Assembly: GCA_029940715.1 (NCBI GenBank)
Contig: JAPYTU010000026.1
Span: forward strand, 1,747-19,542
Length of the DNA: 17,796 bases
Source of the DNA: Cytophagales bacterium
GTDB lineage: Bacteria; Bacteroidota; Bacteroidia; Cytophagales; MED-G16
Direction of reading: 5' to 3'
Part shown: piece after piece, positions 1-7,766 of the stretch
Layout: each line of letters starts with the position of its first letter
Position numbering within the stretch: the first letter of the stretch is position 1
Made by a program: the position numbers and the translations under genes
The notes under the pieces: model-generated
Database searches by the model: none
What the model was told of the DNA's origin: nothing
Seen by the model: only the letters and a program-made list of their open reading frames with translations

Positions 1-2
1 TT

Positions 3-1451
3 ATGAAAAATTGTATCTTTTTTGTATTTCTATTTGTTAATATAAATTTATATTCTCAGTCTAATAATTCTATTGAGTTAGATCTTGCTCAATGTCTAGA
101 AATAGCATTAGAAAACAATTTACAGTTAAAAAGAAGTGAAATAAATAAAAAAATTCAAAAAATTGGATATGATCAGTCTATATTATCTCAAATTCCTTCA
201 TTAAACATATTTAGTAATTATGGAACAAATTGGGGTAGATCAATTGATCCAACTACAAATCAGTTTATAGGAAGTGAATATAGTTCTTCTGGTATTGGTT
301 TATCATCAGGAGTGACTCTATTTAGTGGTTTTTCTGTTAGAAATACCATAAAACAGTCTAAAGTTTTATTAGAAAAAAGTGTTTTTGATTTAGATAACAC
401 TAGAAACAATGTTATGTTAAGTGTAGTGAGTTCATATCTTAGTGTATTGTTAACTATGGATAGGTTAGAAAATGCAAAATTTCAACTTTTATCAACTCAA
501 GAACAACTTTCAAGAATTAATAAATTAGTTGAAGCAGGATCGCTTCCAATTACTAATAGATTAAATTTTGAAGCTCAGTTAGCAGGGGACGAGCTTAGTT
601 TAATTCAACAAGAAAATGCCTATAGATTATCTATTTTGCAACTTAAGCAAATCATGTTATTAGAAACTGATAAAGAGATAATAATAAGTAAACCATTGGT
701 CGAAGTATCTCCCTCAATTGTAATTCAATCAAACACTAATGATATATATAATAGGGCTATTGATATTTTGCCTGAATTAAAAAGCGCAATCAAAAATGTT
801 GAATCAAGTAAGTATGATTTAAGAATAGCTAGAAGTGGTAGATTTCCAACCGTTAATGTTTCATCAAATTTTAATACGAATTATTCTAGTTATGCTAACC
901 GTCCAAGGAAGTTTTATGAAGGTACTACAATGCAAGAAATGACTGTAGGTTATTTAACTAGTAATCATGAAGAAACTGTTTCAGTATTAAGACCAGTCCT
1001 AAATGAAATAGGGGAAGATAATGACTTTACTTTGGGAGAACAATGGAAAGATTATCTTAGTAAATCATTGTCATTTTCAATTTCCTTTCCGATTTTTAAT
1101 AGATACCAAACATCTTCTAATATAAAAAGATCAAAACTTAATAAACAACTAGCTGATATTAATGTTTTAGAGGCAAAAAATCAAATTAGACAGACTATAG
1201 AAACATCATTTAATGATGCTATAGCTGCTTCTAAATCTTATTCTGCATCTTTGAAGCAAGTTCAAGCATTAGAAGAATCATTTAGAATTATTAAAAGTCA
1301 ATATAATCTCGGCGCAATAAATTTTACTGAATACCAAGTATCAAACAATAATTTAGTAAAAGCTAAAAATGATTTATTATCTTCAAAGTATGATTATATT
1401 TTCAAACTTAAGGTATTAGATTTTTATCAAGGAAAAACTTTAACTTTTTAA
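3..1451 (+). CDS. TolC-family outer membrane efflux protein
   Basis: Outer-membrane channel of a tripartite efflux or type I export system. It would form a beta-barrel in the outer membrane with a long helical tunnel into the periplasm. The 482-residue product starts with a signal peptide (MKN, then a hydrophobic Phe/Val/Leu run, with likely cleavage after YSQS near residue 20). Two outer-membrane efflux repeats follow, covering roughly residues 25-230 and 250-475. The LAQCLEIALENN motif near residue 28 and the Gln/Leu/Ser-rich helices are typical of the family. A longer, less conserved loop lies at about residues 290-350. The ATG sits two bases inside the window, so its upstream region cannot be seen. 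Only 8 bases separate it from the adaptor gene, so the two are very likely one operon. The substrate cannot be told from sequence. Confidence 0.9.
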   Translation: MKNCIFFVFLFVNINLYSQSNNSIELDLAQCLEIALENNLQLKRSEINKKIQKIGYDQSILSQIPSLNIFSNYGTNWGRSIDPTTNQFIGSEYSSSGIGLSSGVTLFSGFSVRNTIKQSKVLLEKSVFDLDNTRNNVMLSVVSSYLSVLLTMDRLENAKFQLLSTQEQLSRINKLVEAGSLPITNRLNFEAQLAGDELSLIQQENAYRLSILQLKQIMLLETDKEIIISKPLVEVSPSIVIQSNTNDIYNRAIDILPELKSAIKNVESSKYDLRIARSGRFPTVNVSSNFNTNYSSYANRPRKFYEGTTMQEMTVGYLTSNHEETVSVLRPVLNEIGEDNDFTLGEQWKDYLSKSLSFSISFPIFNRYQTSSNIKRSKLNKQLADINVLEAKNQIRQTIETSFNDAIAASKSYSASLKQVQALEESFRIIKSQYNLGAINFTEYQVSNNNLVKAKNDLLSSKYDYIFKLKVLDFYQGKTLTF

Positions 1452-1459
1452 AAAAAAAC

Positions 1460-2794
1460 ATGAAAAATAAACCGTTTTATTTTATTATTATTTTAGTTGT
1501 TGTTGGTATTATAGTTATGGTAGGAGGAAAACAAATGGGTATTTTTGGAGGAGTTGATCCTATAGAGGTTGAAATTACAAATGTAGATAAGGGGACAATT
1601 ACAGAACTTGTAACAGCATCTGGACAAATTAAACCTGAGGTGGAAGTAAGTATAAGTCCTGAAGTTTCTGGTGAAATTATAGAATTGGATATAATGGAAG
1701 GTGATTTTGTTGAAGAAGGTTACTTACTTGTAAAGATAAGGCCTCAAAATTCTATTAATGCTCTAGAAAGATCAAAGGCAAATTATAATCAAGTAAGAGC
1801 AAATTTATCAAGTTCTAAGGCAAATCTTTCTAGGTCTGAAGCTCAATATTTAAGATCACAATTAGAGTTTAATAGACAAGAAAAATTATATAAGCAAAAT
1901 GTAATTTCTGATTCGGAGTATGAACTTGCTGAATCAAATTATAAAATTTCAAAACAAGATTTAGAATCTTCTAAACAAAGTGTTCTTGCTAGTCAGTATG
2001 TAGTAAAAAGTGCAAAGGCAAGTGTAGATGAATCTGAAGAAAATCTTAGAAAAACTAGCATTCTTTCGCCTATGACTGGTACAGTTTCATTATTAAATGT
2101 AGAGCTTGGACAAAGGGTAGTAGGAACATCTATGATGGCAGGAACGGAATTATTACGCGTAGCTGATTTATCAATTATGGAAGTAGAGGTGGATGTAAAT
2201 GAAAATGATATAGTTAGAGTAAATATTGGAGACACAACAAATATTGAAGTTGATGCATACACAACATATGGTGAAATTTTTAAAGGTGTTGTGACTGAAA
2301 TAGCAAGTACTGCAAATCCAAAACCTTCTGCTGATGCCGTTACGGAATTTAAAGTGAAAATCAGAATTTTGAATGAATCTTTTAAAAATTTAGTTGAAGA
2401 AGAAGGCATAAAAAATCCTTTTAAACCAGGTATGACCGCAAGTGTTGAAATTATTACTCAAATAAAGAAAGACATTATTATAGTGCCAATATCATCTGTA
2501 ACCACAAAATCTAAAAAAGATAGTTTGGGGGTAGATGTTGTTAAACAGTACGTATTTGTAGAAAATGAGATGACTTCTAAAATGATTGAAGTAACTACTG
2601 GAATAAGTGATTTTGAAAATATTGAAATTTTATCTGGATTGTCAGTTGGTGATAAAGTAATAAAGGGACCTTATATAGCTATATCTCAAAAATTAAAAGA
2701 TGGTACTATAATTTCTGAATCTAATGATTCATCTAAGAATAAAGGTAAGAATAGTGACGGTGATGGAGGAATTTCTGTTTCAATAGGTAATTAA
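1460..2794 (+). CDS. Periplasmic adaptor subunit (MacA/HlyD family) of an efflux pump
   Basis: Membrane-fusion protein that bridges an inner-membrane transporter and the TolC-type channel encoded just upstream. The 444 residues run in the usual order. An N-terminal membrane anchor (residues 6-22, Ile/Val-rich) is followed by the first half of the lipoyl domain (about 55-95, with SISPEVSGEI). A long alpha-helical hairpin rich in Ser, Lys, Gln and Glu follows (about 98-195). The second lipoyl half is at about 198-235 (ILSPMTGTVS), and then come beta-barrel and membrane-proximal domains (FKPGMTASVEI, then VPISSV). The C-terminal tail is low-complexity Ser/Asp/Lys/Gly. The layout fits MacA-type adaptors that partner an ABC transporter better than RND adaptors, but this is inference. 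No permease or ATPase gene follows; the next gene is metabolic. The pump is either upstream of the window or elsewhere. Confidence 0.88.
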   Translation: MKNKPFYFIIILVVVGIIVMVGGKQMGIFGGVDPIEVEITNVDKGTITELVTASGQIKPEVEVSISPEVSGEIIELDIMEGDFVEEGYLLVKIRPQNSINALERSKANYNQVRANLSSSKANLSRSEAQYLRSQLEFNRQEKLYKQNVISDSEYELAESNYKISKQDLESSKQSVLASQYVVKSAKASVDESEENLRKTSILSPMTGTVSLLNVELGQRVVGTSMMAGTELLRVADLSIMEVEVDVNENDIVRVNIGDTTNIEVDAYTTYGEIFKGVVTEIASTANPKPSADAVTEFKVKIRILNESFKNLVEEEGIKNPFKPGMTASVEIITQIKKDIIIVPISSVTTKSKKDSLGVDVVKQYVFVENEMTSKMIEVTTGISDFENIEILSGLSVGDKVIKGPYIAISQKLKDGTIISESNDSSKNKGKNSDGDGGISVSIGN

Positions 2795-2834
2795 TTATTG
2801 AATATTTAACTTTTCATTTTTAGTGTATAATTAT

Positions 2835-2842
2835 TAAATTTG
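2835..2842 (+). promoter_or_regulatory. Candidate Bacteroidota -7 box before the PLP enzyme gene
   Basis: TAAATTTG matches the Bacteroidota -7 consensus TAnnTTTG exactly and lies 20 bases before the TTG start. No good TTG -33 element stands 17-23 bases upstream, only T-rich sequence. It lies in the 68-base gap after the adaptor gene, so the PLP gene probably has its own transcript. Confidence 0.45.
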
Positions 2843-2862
2843 CTCTTAAAATTTCGAATAAT

Positions 2863-4113
2863 TTGGATTTATTTAAAAAAATACTTAGTAATAAGGGTCC
2901 CCTTGGAACTTATTCATATATTGATGATAATTATTATTTTTTTCCTAAATTAGAAGGAGAAATAGGTCCAAGAATGAAATTTAAGAATAGAGAGGTTCTT
3001 AATTGGAGTTTGAATAATTATTTAGGATTAGCGAATCATCCAGAAGTTAGAAAGACTGATTCAGAAGCTACTAAAGAATGGGGTCTATCTTATCCTATGG
3101 GAGCAAGAATGATGTCTGGAAATACTATTCATCATGAAGAATTAGAAAAACAATTGTCGAAATTTGTGAGTAAGGAAGATTCTATTCTTTTAAACTATGG
3201 TTATCAAGGTGTGTTGTCTATTATCGATGCTTTAGTGGACAGAAAAGATGTTATAGTCTATGATTCCGATTGTCATGCATGCATTATTGACGGATTAAGA
3301 TTACATATAGGTAAGAGGTATGTTTATTCTCATAATGACATTGAAAATCTAAGAAAACAGTTAGTGAGAGCTAAAAAACTTTCTGATGAAACTGGTGGCG
3401 GAATTTTAGTTATTACTGAAGGAGTTTTTGGAATGTCTGGTAATATGGGTGATCTATTATCAATTACTGAGTTAAAAAAAGAATTTGATTTTAGATTATT
3501 TGTTGATGATGCTCATGGATTTGGAACAATGGGAAAAACTGGAGCTGGAGTTGGAGAAGAACAAGGAGTTCAGGATAAAATAGATTTATATTTTTCAACT
3601 TTTGCTAAGTCTATGGCAAGTATTGGAGCTTTTGTTTCTGGTGATAGAGATATTTTAGATAATCTCAGGTATAAATTAAGATCTCAAATTTTTGCTAAAT
3701 CATTACCAATGCCCATTGTAATAGGAAATTTAAAGAGGTTAGAACTAATAAAAGATAGTTCAAAATTTAAGGATAAACTTTGGAAAATTGTTAATGCTAT
3801 TCAGGATGGTTTTAAATCTAATGGATTTAACATTGGAACTACACAATCACCAGTTACTCCTATAATACTTAAGGGCGATGTGTTTGAGTGTGCAAATATG
3901 ATTAAAGATCTAAGATCTGAGTATAATATTTTTTGTTCTGGAGTCATTTATCCAGTAGTACCAAAAGGCATTATTATGCTTAGAATTATTCCAACTGCAG
4001 CACATACTTTGGAAGATGTAAAAGAAACGATTACTGCATTTAAGGAGGTAAAAAAGAAATTAGATGCTGGTATTTACCTAAAAATGGGTGAAAAAGGTTC
4101 AATTTTGTCCTAA
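2863..4113 (+). CDS. Alpha-oxoamine synthase-type PLP enzyme (serine palmitoyltransferase / KBL-like)
   Basis: Fold-type I PLP enzyme of the group that joins an amino acid to an acyl thioester with loss of CO2 (serine palmitoyltransferase, 2-amino-3-ketobutyrate CoA ligase, 8-amino-7-oxononanoate synthase). In 416 residues the family marks are clear. They are NNYLGLANHP near 51-60, the ring-stacking His in SDCHAC (138), FVDDAHGFG (213-221) with PLP-binding Asp215 and His218, and the Schiff-base lysine Lys249 in STFAKSMAS. The C-terminal small domain holds FCSGVIYPVVPKG. In Bacteroidota such enzymes make sphingolipid or sulfonolipid (capnine-type) bases, but sequence alone does not fix the amino acid (serine, cysteate or glycine). 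The start is taken as TTG 2863: no in-frame ATG occurs before 2974, which would cut into the conserved N-terminus. The histone-like gene follows after 87 bases. Confidence 0.85.
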   Translation: MDLFKKILSNKGPLGTYSYIDDNYYFFPKLEGEIGPRMKFKNREVLNWSLNNYLGLANHPEVRKTDSEATKEWGLSYPMGARMMSGNTIHHEELEKQLSKFVSKEDSILLNYGYQGVLSIIDALVDRKDVIVYDSDCHACIIDGLRLHIGKRYVYSHNDIENLRKQLVRAKKLSDETGGGILVITEGVFGMSGNMGDLLSITELKKEFDFRLFVDDAHGFGTMGKTGAGVGEEQGVQDKIDLYFSTFAKSMASIGAFVSGDRDILDNLRYKLRSQIFAKSLPMPIVIGNLKRLELIKDSSKFKDKLWKIVNAIQDGFKSNGFNIGTTQSPVTPIILKGDVFECANMIKDLRSEYNIFCSGVIYPVVPKGIIMLRIIPTAAHTLEDVKETITAFKEVKKKLDAGIYLKMGEKGSILS

Positions 4114-4165
4114 TTTTATTAAAAAACCCTTCTTTTTTATATAATATTCTACATTTTTAGTTAAA

Positions 4166-4194
4166 TTGAATCTATAATTTCTAATTTAAATTTT
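4166..4194 (+). promoter_or_regulatory. Candidate promoter of the histone H1-like gene
   Basis: A TTG at 4166-4168, 18 bases, then TAAATTTT at 4187-4194 resembles the Flavobacterium pattern TTG-N17-23-TAnnTTTG with one mismatch. If real, transcription would begin only a few bases before the ATG at 4201, giving an almost leaderless message. The region is very AT-rich, so a chance match is quite possible. Confidence 0.3.
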
Positions 4195-4200
4195 TATACA

Positions 4201-4377
4201 ATGAGTAGATATGATGAATTAACTGGATTAGTTGAAGGTCTAGGATCAGATTTTAATAAGTTTTATGGAAAAGGAAATAAAGCTGCTGGTACTAGAGTAA
4301 GAAAAGGTATGCAATCACTTAAGGTGTGGGCGCAAGAAGTAAGAAAAGAAGTTCAATCTAAGAAAAATGCTGATTAA
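4201..4377 (+). CDS. Histone H1-like small DNA-binding protein
   Basis: A 58-residue protein, highly basic in its second half, of the short histone H1-like (Hc1-related) type found across Bacteroidota. It has an acidic N-terminal helix (DELTGLVEGLGSDFNKFY) and then the family signature GKGNKAAGTRVRKGMQ at about residues 23-38. A helix with WAQEVRKEVQ and a Lys-rich end follow. The expected role is nucleoid-associated: DNA binding or compaction through Lys/Arg side chains. This role is from family knowledge and is not well proved for the Bacteroidota members. The ATG at 4201 gives exactly the usual short length. The gene has no close downstream partner on its strand, and a strong hairpin terminator starts 25 bases after the stop, so it is probably a single-gene transcript and perhaps highly expressed. 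G and C are more frequent in this short frame than in the surrounding spacers. Confidence 0.85.
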   Translation: MSRYDELTGLVEGLGSDFNKFYGKGNKAAGTRVRKGMQSLKVWAQEVRKEVQSKKNAD

Positions 4378-4402
4378 TAATTATTAACTTAATTATTTTA
4401 TT

Positions 4403-4431
4403 AAAAGGTGGTATTTTTTACCACCTTTTTT
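4403..4431. terminator. Bidirectional rho-independent terminator
   Basis: AAAAGGTGGTA at 4403-4413 pairs perfectly with TACCACCTTTT at 4419-4429 around a five-T loop, an 11-bp stem. A run of six T (4426-4431) follows on the plus strand, and four T follow the stem on the minus strand. It ends the histone-like transcript, and it also ends the long minus-strand operon, whose last stop codon (4430-4432) touches the stem. Confidence 0.9.
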
Positions 4432-4933
4432 ATTTAATCTTTTTAAGATAATGGTACAGTTTATTGAGTCTATAATCAATGTCAAATTCATTTTCTGTCT
4501 TTAATACCATTTCTAATATTTTCAATTTATTATAGGAGAATCCAATTCTACATCTAGAAAGAGATTTTATTAAAATATTTTCCATTTCTGGTATGATTTT
4601 TAAATCTAAATAGATTAAAAAGTCATAAGGTTGATATATGAATGATTTAACATTATTATTTTTCCAGTTTCCAAGAAAACCTATTTCGTTTATTCTAAAT
4701 GTTTTGAAGTACCTATTATCAGCATTATTTTTTTCAATTGCAGGTAATAGGTTAACTTTTTTTCCATCATTTTTTAATTTTTTTATGAATGAGTTAATAG
4801 CTTTTTGTTTGTTTTCATCTACATACTCATATAGTATTCCAATGTATTTTGAATTGGTATAGTTTAGAGAAATTCTATTTACTCTGTATTTTCTATTTTC
4901 AATTAAATTTATTGTTGGTAATAAAAATTTCAT
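4430..4933 (-). CDS. DUF6913-like hypothetical protein, last gene of the phoH-ser-lig operon
   Basis: A 167-residue soluble protein with no signal peptide or membrane segment. It resembles the DUF6913 proteins that accompany ligA in many Flavobacteriia. The shared shape is an early phrase about an opening of a numbered residue series (IGILYEYVDEN), a middle NEIGFLGNWKNNN followed by a YDFLIYLDL strand, and then SLSRCRIGFSY and a C-terminal LNKLYHYLKKIK. The match is from memory and is moderate. The function of the family is unknown. Its ATG overlaps the ligA stop by 4 bases (ATGA at 4930-4933), so the two genes are translationally coupled. The stop codon runs straight into the shared hairpin terminator. 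A role linked to LigA is only suggested by position. Confidence 0.6.
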   Translation of the reverse strand: MKFLLPTINLIENRKYRVNRISLNYTNSKYIGILYEYVDENKQKAINSFIKKLKNDGKKVNLLPAIEKNNADNRYFKTFRINEIGFLGNWKNNNVKSFIYQPYDFLIYLDLKIIPEMENILIKSLSRCRIGFSYNKLKILEMVLKTENEFDIDYRLNKLYHYLKKIK

Positions 4934-6963
4934 ATCATTTTAATAAAATCTTTTTCAGATAAGATTTTTATATTTAATTCGATTGCTTTTATTTCTTTTT
5001 TTGGTCCAATATTTTTTCCTGTTAGTAAATAATTAGTTTTTGAAGATAAAGAACTTGAAACTTTTCCTCCATTAATTATTATTTCATTTTTAATTTCTTC
5101 TCTAGAGTAGTTAGTGAATGTACCTGAAATTACAAAATTTAAATCACGTAATTTATTTTCATTACTCTCATTTTTTGATTGATTTTCATGAAAAATTAAT
5201 CCTGATGTTTTTAATCTTTTAATTAATTTGAGATTTTCTTTATTAGAAAAATATGAAATAATACTATCAGCTATTTTATCTCCAATTTCATCGACAAAAA
5301 TAATTTCATCAAAAGAAGCATTTATTAGAGTATCAATATTTTTAAAATATGATGTGAGTTTTTCAGCAGTTGTTTTTCCAACATATCTAATTCCAAGACC
5401 AAATAATAAATTTGAAAATGGTTGATTTTTTGAGTTTTTAATACTTGTAAGTATATTTTTACATGATTTATTTTTTAATGATCTTATTTTATCATTTTTG
5501 TTTATTTTAAATTCTAAATTAATAATATTCTCATATTGAATTTTATATAAATCTGATATGTCTTTTATAATATTATTATTTAGTAAACCCTTAATGGTTT
5601 CTGGACCTATATGTTCAATATTCATTGCACTTTTGCTAATAAAGTGTTCTATTTTACCAAGAATTTGAGGTTTACATTTGTTATGATTTAAACAATAATG
5701 GTTTGCTTGTTTATCTATTTTTTTAAGTGGTGTACCACATGCTGGACATGATGTAATAAATGCTAAGATTGAAGAATTTATAGCTCTTTTGTTAATTTCT
5801 ACACCTGTTATTTTTGGAATAATTTCCCCTCCTTTTTCAATAATTACAGTATCATTTATTCTTATGTCTAATCTTTTTATCTCATTAGAATTATGTAAAG
5901 AAGCTCTTTTTACTATTGAACCACTTAATTGAACTGGATTTAGAATTGCTACTGGTGTTATTGCACCTGTTCTGCCAACTTGATATTTTATATCAATAAT
6001 TTTAGTCTTACTATTTTCAGCTTTGTATTTATAAGCTATTGCCCATCTTGGACTTTTACTTGTATTACCTAGAATTTTTTGATAGTATAAGTTATTTACC
6101 TTTATTACTATTCCATCAGTTTCAACCCCTAATGAAAATCTTTTATTTTTCCATGATTGTATGTATTTTTTAACATCGTTAATAGAATTACATTTTTTAT
6201 AAGTATCAGGAATATTAAAACCTATTTTTTTTAGATAGTTTAAACTTTTTTCATGTGTTTTAATATTTGAATTTTCACAAATAAGTGAGTAGATATAACA
6301 GTTTAGATTTCTTTTTGATACAATACTTGAATTTTGCATTTTTAATGATCCAGAGGCAGCATTTCTTGGATTTGAAAAAGCTATTTCATTATTTTTTATT
6401 TTTAATTTATTAATTCTTTCAAAATTTAGTTTAGATAAAAAGACTTCTCCTCGAACCTCAAAATATTCAGGAGTATCATTATTGATTTCAAGGGGTAAAC
6501 TTTTTATAGTTATAACGTTATTTGAAATTTCATCTCCTTTTTTCCCATCTCCTCTTGTTACTGCTCTTACAAACTTTCCTTTCGAGTAAATTATGCTAAG
6601 AGCTACTCCATCAAATTTTAATTCACATGTATATTCAATTTCATTAATTTTTAGAATTTTTTTAACTCTTTTATCAAAATCATCAATTTCTTCTTCAGAA
6701 TATGTATTTGATAAGGAGAGCATAGGAGATGAATGTTTTATGGTTTTGAATTCTCTAGTTATTTTTCCACCAACTCTAATACTTGGTGAGTTCATTGAAT
6801 TGAATTCAGGAAATTTTTTTTCTAAATCAATAAGATTGTTCATTTTCTGATCATATTCGTAATCAGAAATTTCATTTTTATGTTTATTGTAATAAAGTTG
6901 GTTATGATATTCCAGCTCTTTTCTTAATAAGAGTATTTTTTGTTTAGCTAAATTTTTATCCAT
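4930..6963 (-). CDS. ligA: NAD-dependent DNA ligase LigA
   Basis: Seals nicks in duplex DNA using NAD+, joining Okazaki fragments and finishing repair. Starting at ATG 6963 the protein has 677 residues, close to the usual 665-680. Domain Ia is at about 1-65 (NQLYYN, then DYEYDQKMNNL). The adenylation domain carries the nucleotide-accepting lysine Lys116 in ELKFDG. An OB fold follows, then a four-cysteine zinc finger (Cys406, Cys409, Cys424, Cys430). Helix-hairpin-helix repeats lie at about 515-570 (LLFGLGIRYVGKTTAEKL), and a C-terminal BRCT domain lies at about 606-677 (LNFVISGTF). All the domains are present. An in-frame TTG at 6972 would add three residues; the ATG fits family N-termini better. 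The gene lies 41 bases after the SDR gene and overlaps the next gene by 4 bases. I see no separate promoter in the 41-base gap. Confidence 0.97.
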   Translation of the reverse strand: MDKNLAKQKILLLRKELEYHNQLYYNKHKNEISDYEYDQKMNNLIDLEKKFPEFNSMNSPSIRVGGKITREFKTIKHSSPMLSLSNTYSEEEIDDFDKRVKKILKINEIEYTCELKFDGVALSIIYSKGKFVRAVTRGDGKKGDEISNNVITIKSLPLEINNDTPEYFEVRGEVFLSKLNFERINKLKIKNNEIAFSNPRNAASGSLKMQNSSIVSKRNLNCYIYSLICENSNIKTHEKSLNYLKKIGFNIPDTYKKCNSINDVKKYIQSWKNKRFSLGVETDGIVIKVNNLYYQKILGNTSKSPRWAIAYKYKAENSKTKIIDIKYQVGRTGAITPVAILNPVQLSGSIVKRASLHNSNEIKRLDIRINDTVIIEKGGEIIPKITGVEINKRAINSSILAFITSCPACGTPLKKIDKQANHYCLNHNKCKPQILGKIEHFISKSAMNIEHIGPETIKGLLNNNIIKDISDLYKIQYENIINLEFKINKNDKIRSLKNKSCKNILTSIKNSKNQPFSNLLFGLGIRYVGKTTAEKLTSYFKNIDTLINASFDEIIFVDEIGDKIADSIISYFSNKENLKLIKRLKTSGLIFHENQSKNESNENKLRDLNFVISGTFTNYSREEIKNEIIINGGKVSSSLSSKTNYLLTGKNIGPKKEIKAIELNIKILSEKDFIKMI

Positions 6964-7004
6964 TTTTTTCAACTATAAAATTAATTTAACGGATTTAAAA
7001 TAAG

Positions 7005-7766
7005 TTAATTTCTATTTTTTTCTTGAATGTATTTAACAATATTAGTTGATATAGATCTAGGTAAAAATCTATTTAGATTAACTAAAAATTTATTAAATAT
7101 TCCAGGTATTGAAACGGTAACATTATTATGGAGAGCATCATATCCATATTTCGCAACTTTTGTTGGACTTGATGTATTAAATTTTATTTTATTTTTTATT
7201 GAAGAAACATTTCTTTGGAAATTTGTATTTGTTTGTCCTGGACAAAGTACTGAAATGGTTATATTTTTATCTTTGACTTCATTAGAAATAGCTTCAGTAA
7301 AGTGAAGTATGTAGGCTTTTGTTGCATAGTATAAAGCCATAAGTGGACCAGGTTGAAACGCAGCAATTGAAGAAATATTCAATATTTTTCCATCATTTTT
7401 TTTAATCATATCTTTTAGAAAAAGTTTTGTTAGATGCGTTGTGTTTATAACGTGTAGATTCAACATTCTTTTTTCTATTTGCCAATCAGTTTCATAAAAT
7501 TTTCCATATGTTCCAAAACCAGCATTGTTTATTAAAATATCAATATTTTCTTTTTTTAGTTTTTTATATATTTTATCAGGTGATTTTTCATAACATAAGT
7601 CCTCATAAATGCTTTCATAATTATTAGAATCTAATTTATCTTTTAGATTTTCTATATTATTTTTATTATTATCAACAATAAATACTTTGTAGTTATCTTT
7701 TAAAAGAAGTTTTACAAATTCAATACCTATTCCGCTGGCTCCTCCAGTTACTAAAGATGTTTTCAT
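7005..7766 (-). CDS. Short-chain dehydrogenase/reductase (SDR family)
   Basis: An NAD(P)-dependent oxidoreductase with a classical SDR Rossmann fold, 253 residues. Visible marks are the cofactor loop TGGASGIG (7-14), an Asp at 32 after the second strand (IVDNN), and the structural NNAG (80-83). The active-site Ser is in NISSIAA (130-136), and the catalytic YxxxK is Tyr146/Lys150. The LCPGQTNTNF segment after the active site and the overall length resemble the DltE/YqjQ-like branch (COG0300), whose substrates are mostly unknown. An Asp at position 32 often favours NAD(H) over NADP(H), but this is not proof. The ATG overlaps the stop of the transaminase gene by one base (TAATG), so the gene is coupled to the serine genes. 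Its own role in serine metabolism is not evident. Confidence 0.88.
   Translation of the reverse strand: MKTSLVTGGASGIGIEFVKLLLKDNYKVFIVDNNKNNIENLKDKLDSNNYESIYEDLCYEKSPDKIYKKLKKENIDILINNAGFGTYGKFYETDWQIEKRMLNLHVINTTHLTKLFLKDMIKKNDGKILNISSIAAFQPGPLMALYYATKAYILHFTEAISNEVKDKNITISVLCPGQTNTNFQRNVSSIKNKIKFNTSSPTKVAKYGYDALHNNVTVSIPGIFNKFLVNLNRFLPRSISTNIVKYIQEKNRN

Noticed and set aside
1993..2409. Minus-strand open frame of 138 codons
   Set aside because: It lies wholly inside the adaptor gene, shows no family features and is Ser/Thr/Phe-rich low-complexity sequence, a shadow of the sense codons.
4114..4200. Riboswitch or structured leader before the histone-like gene
   Set aside because: The sequence is short and nearly all A and T, without conserved stems.
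6593..6850. Plus-strand open frame antisense to ligA
   Set aside because: It covers the adenylation domain codons of ligA, with no independent evidence.
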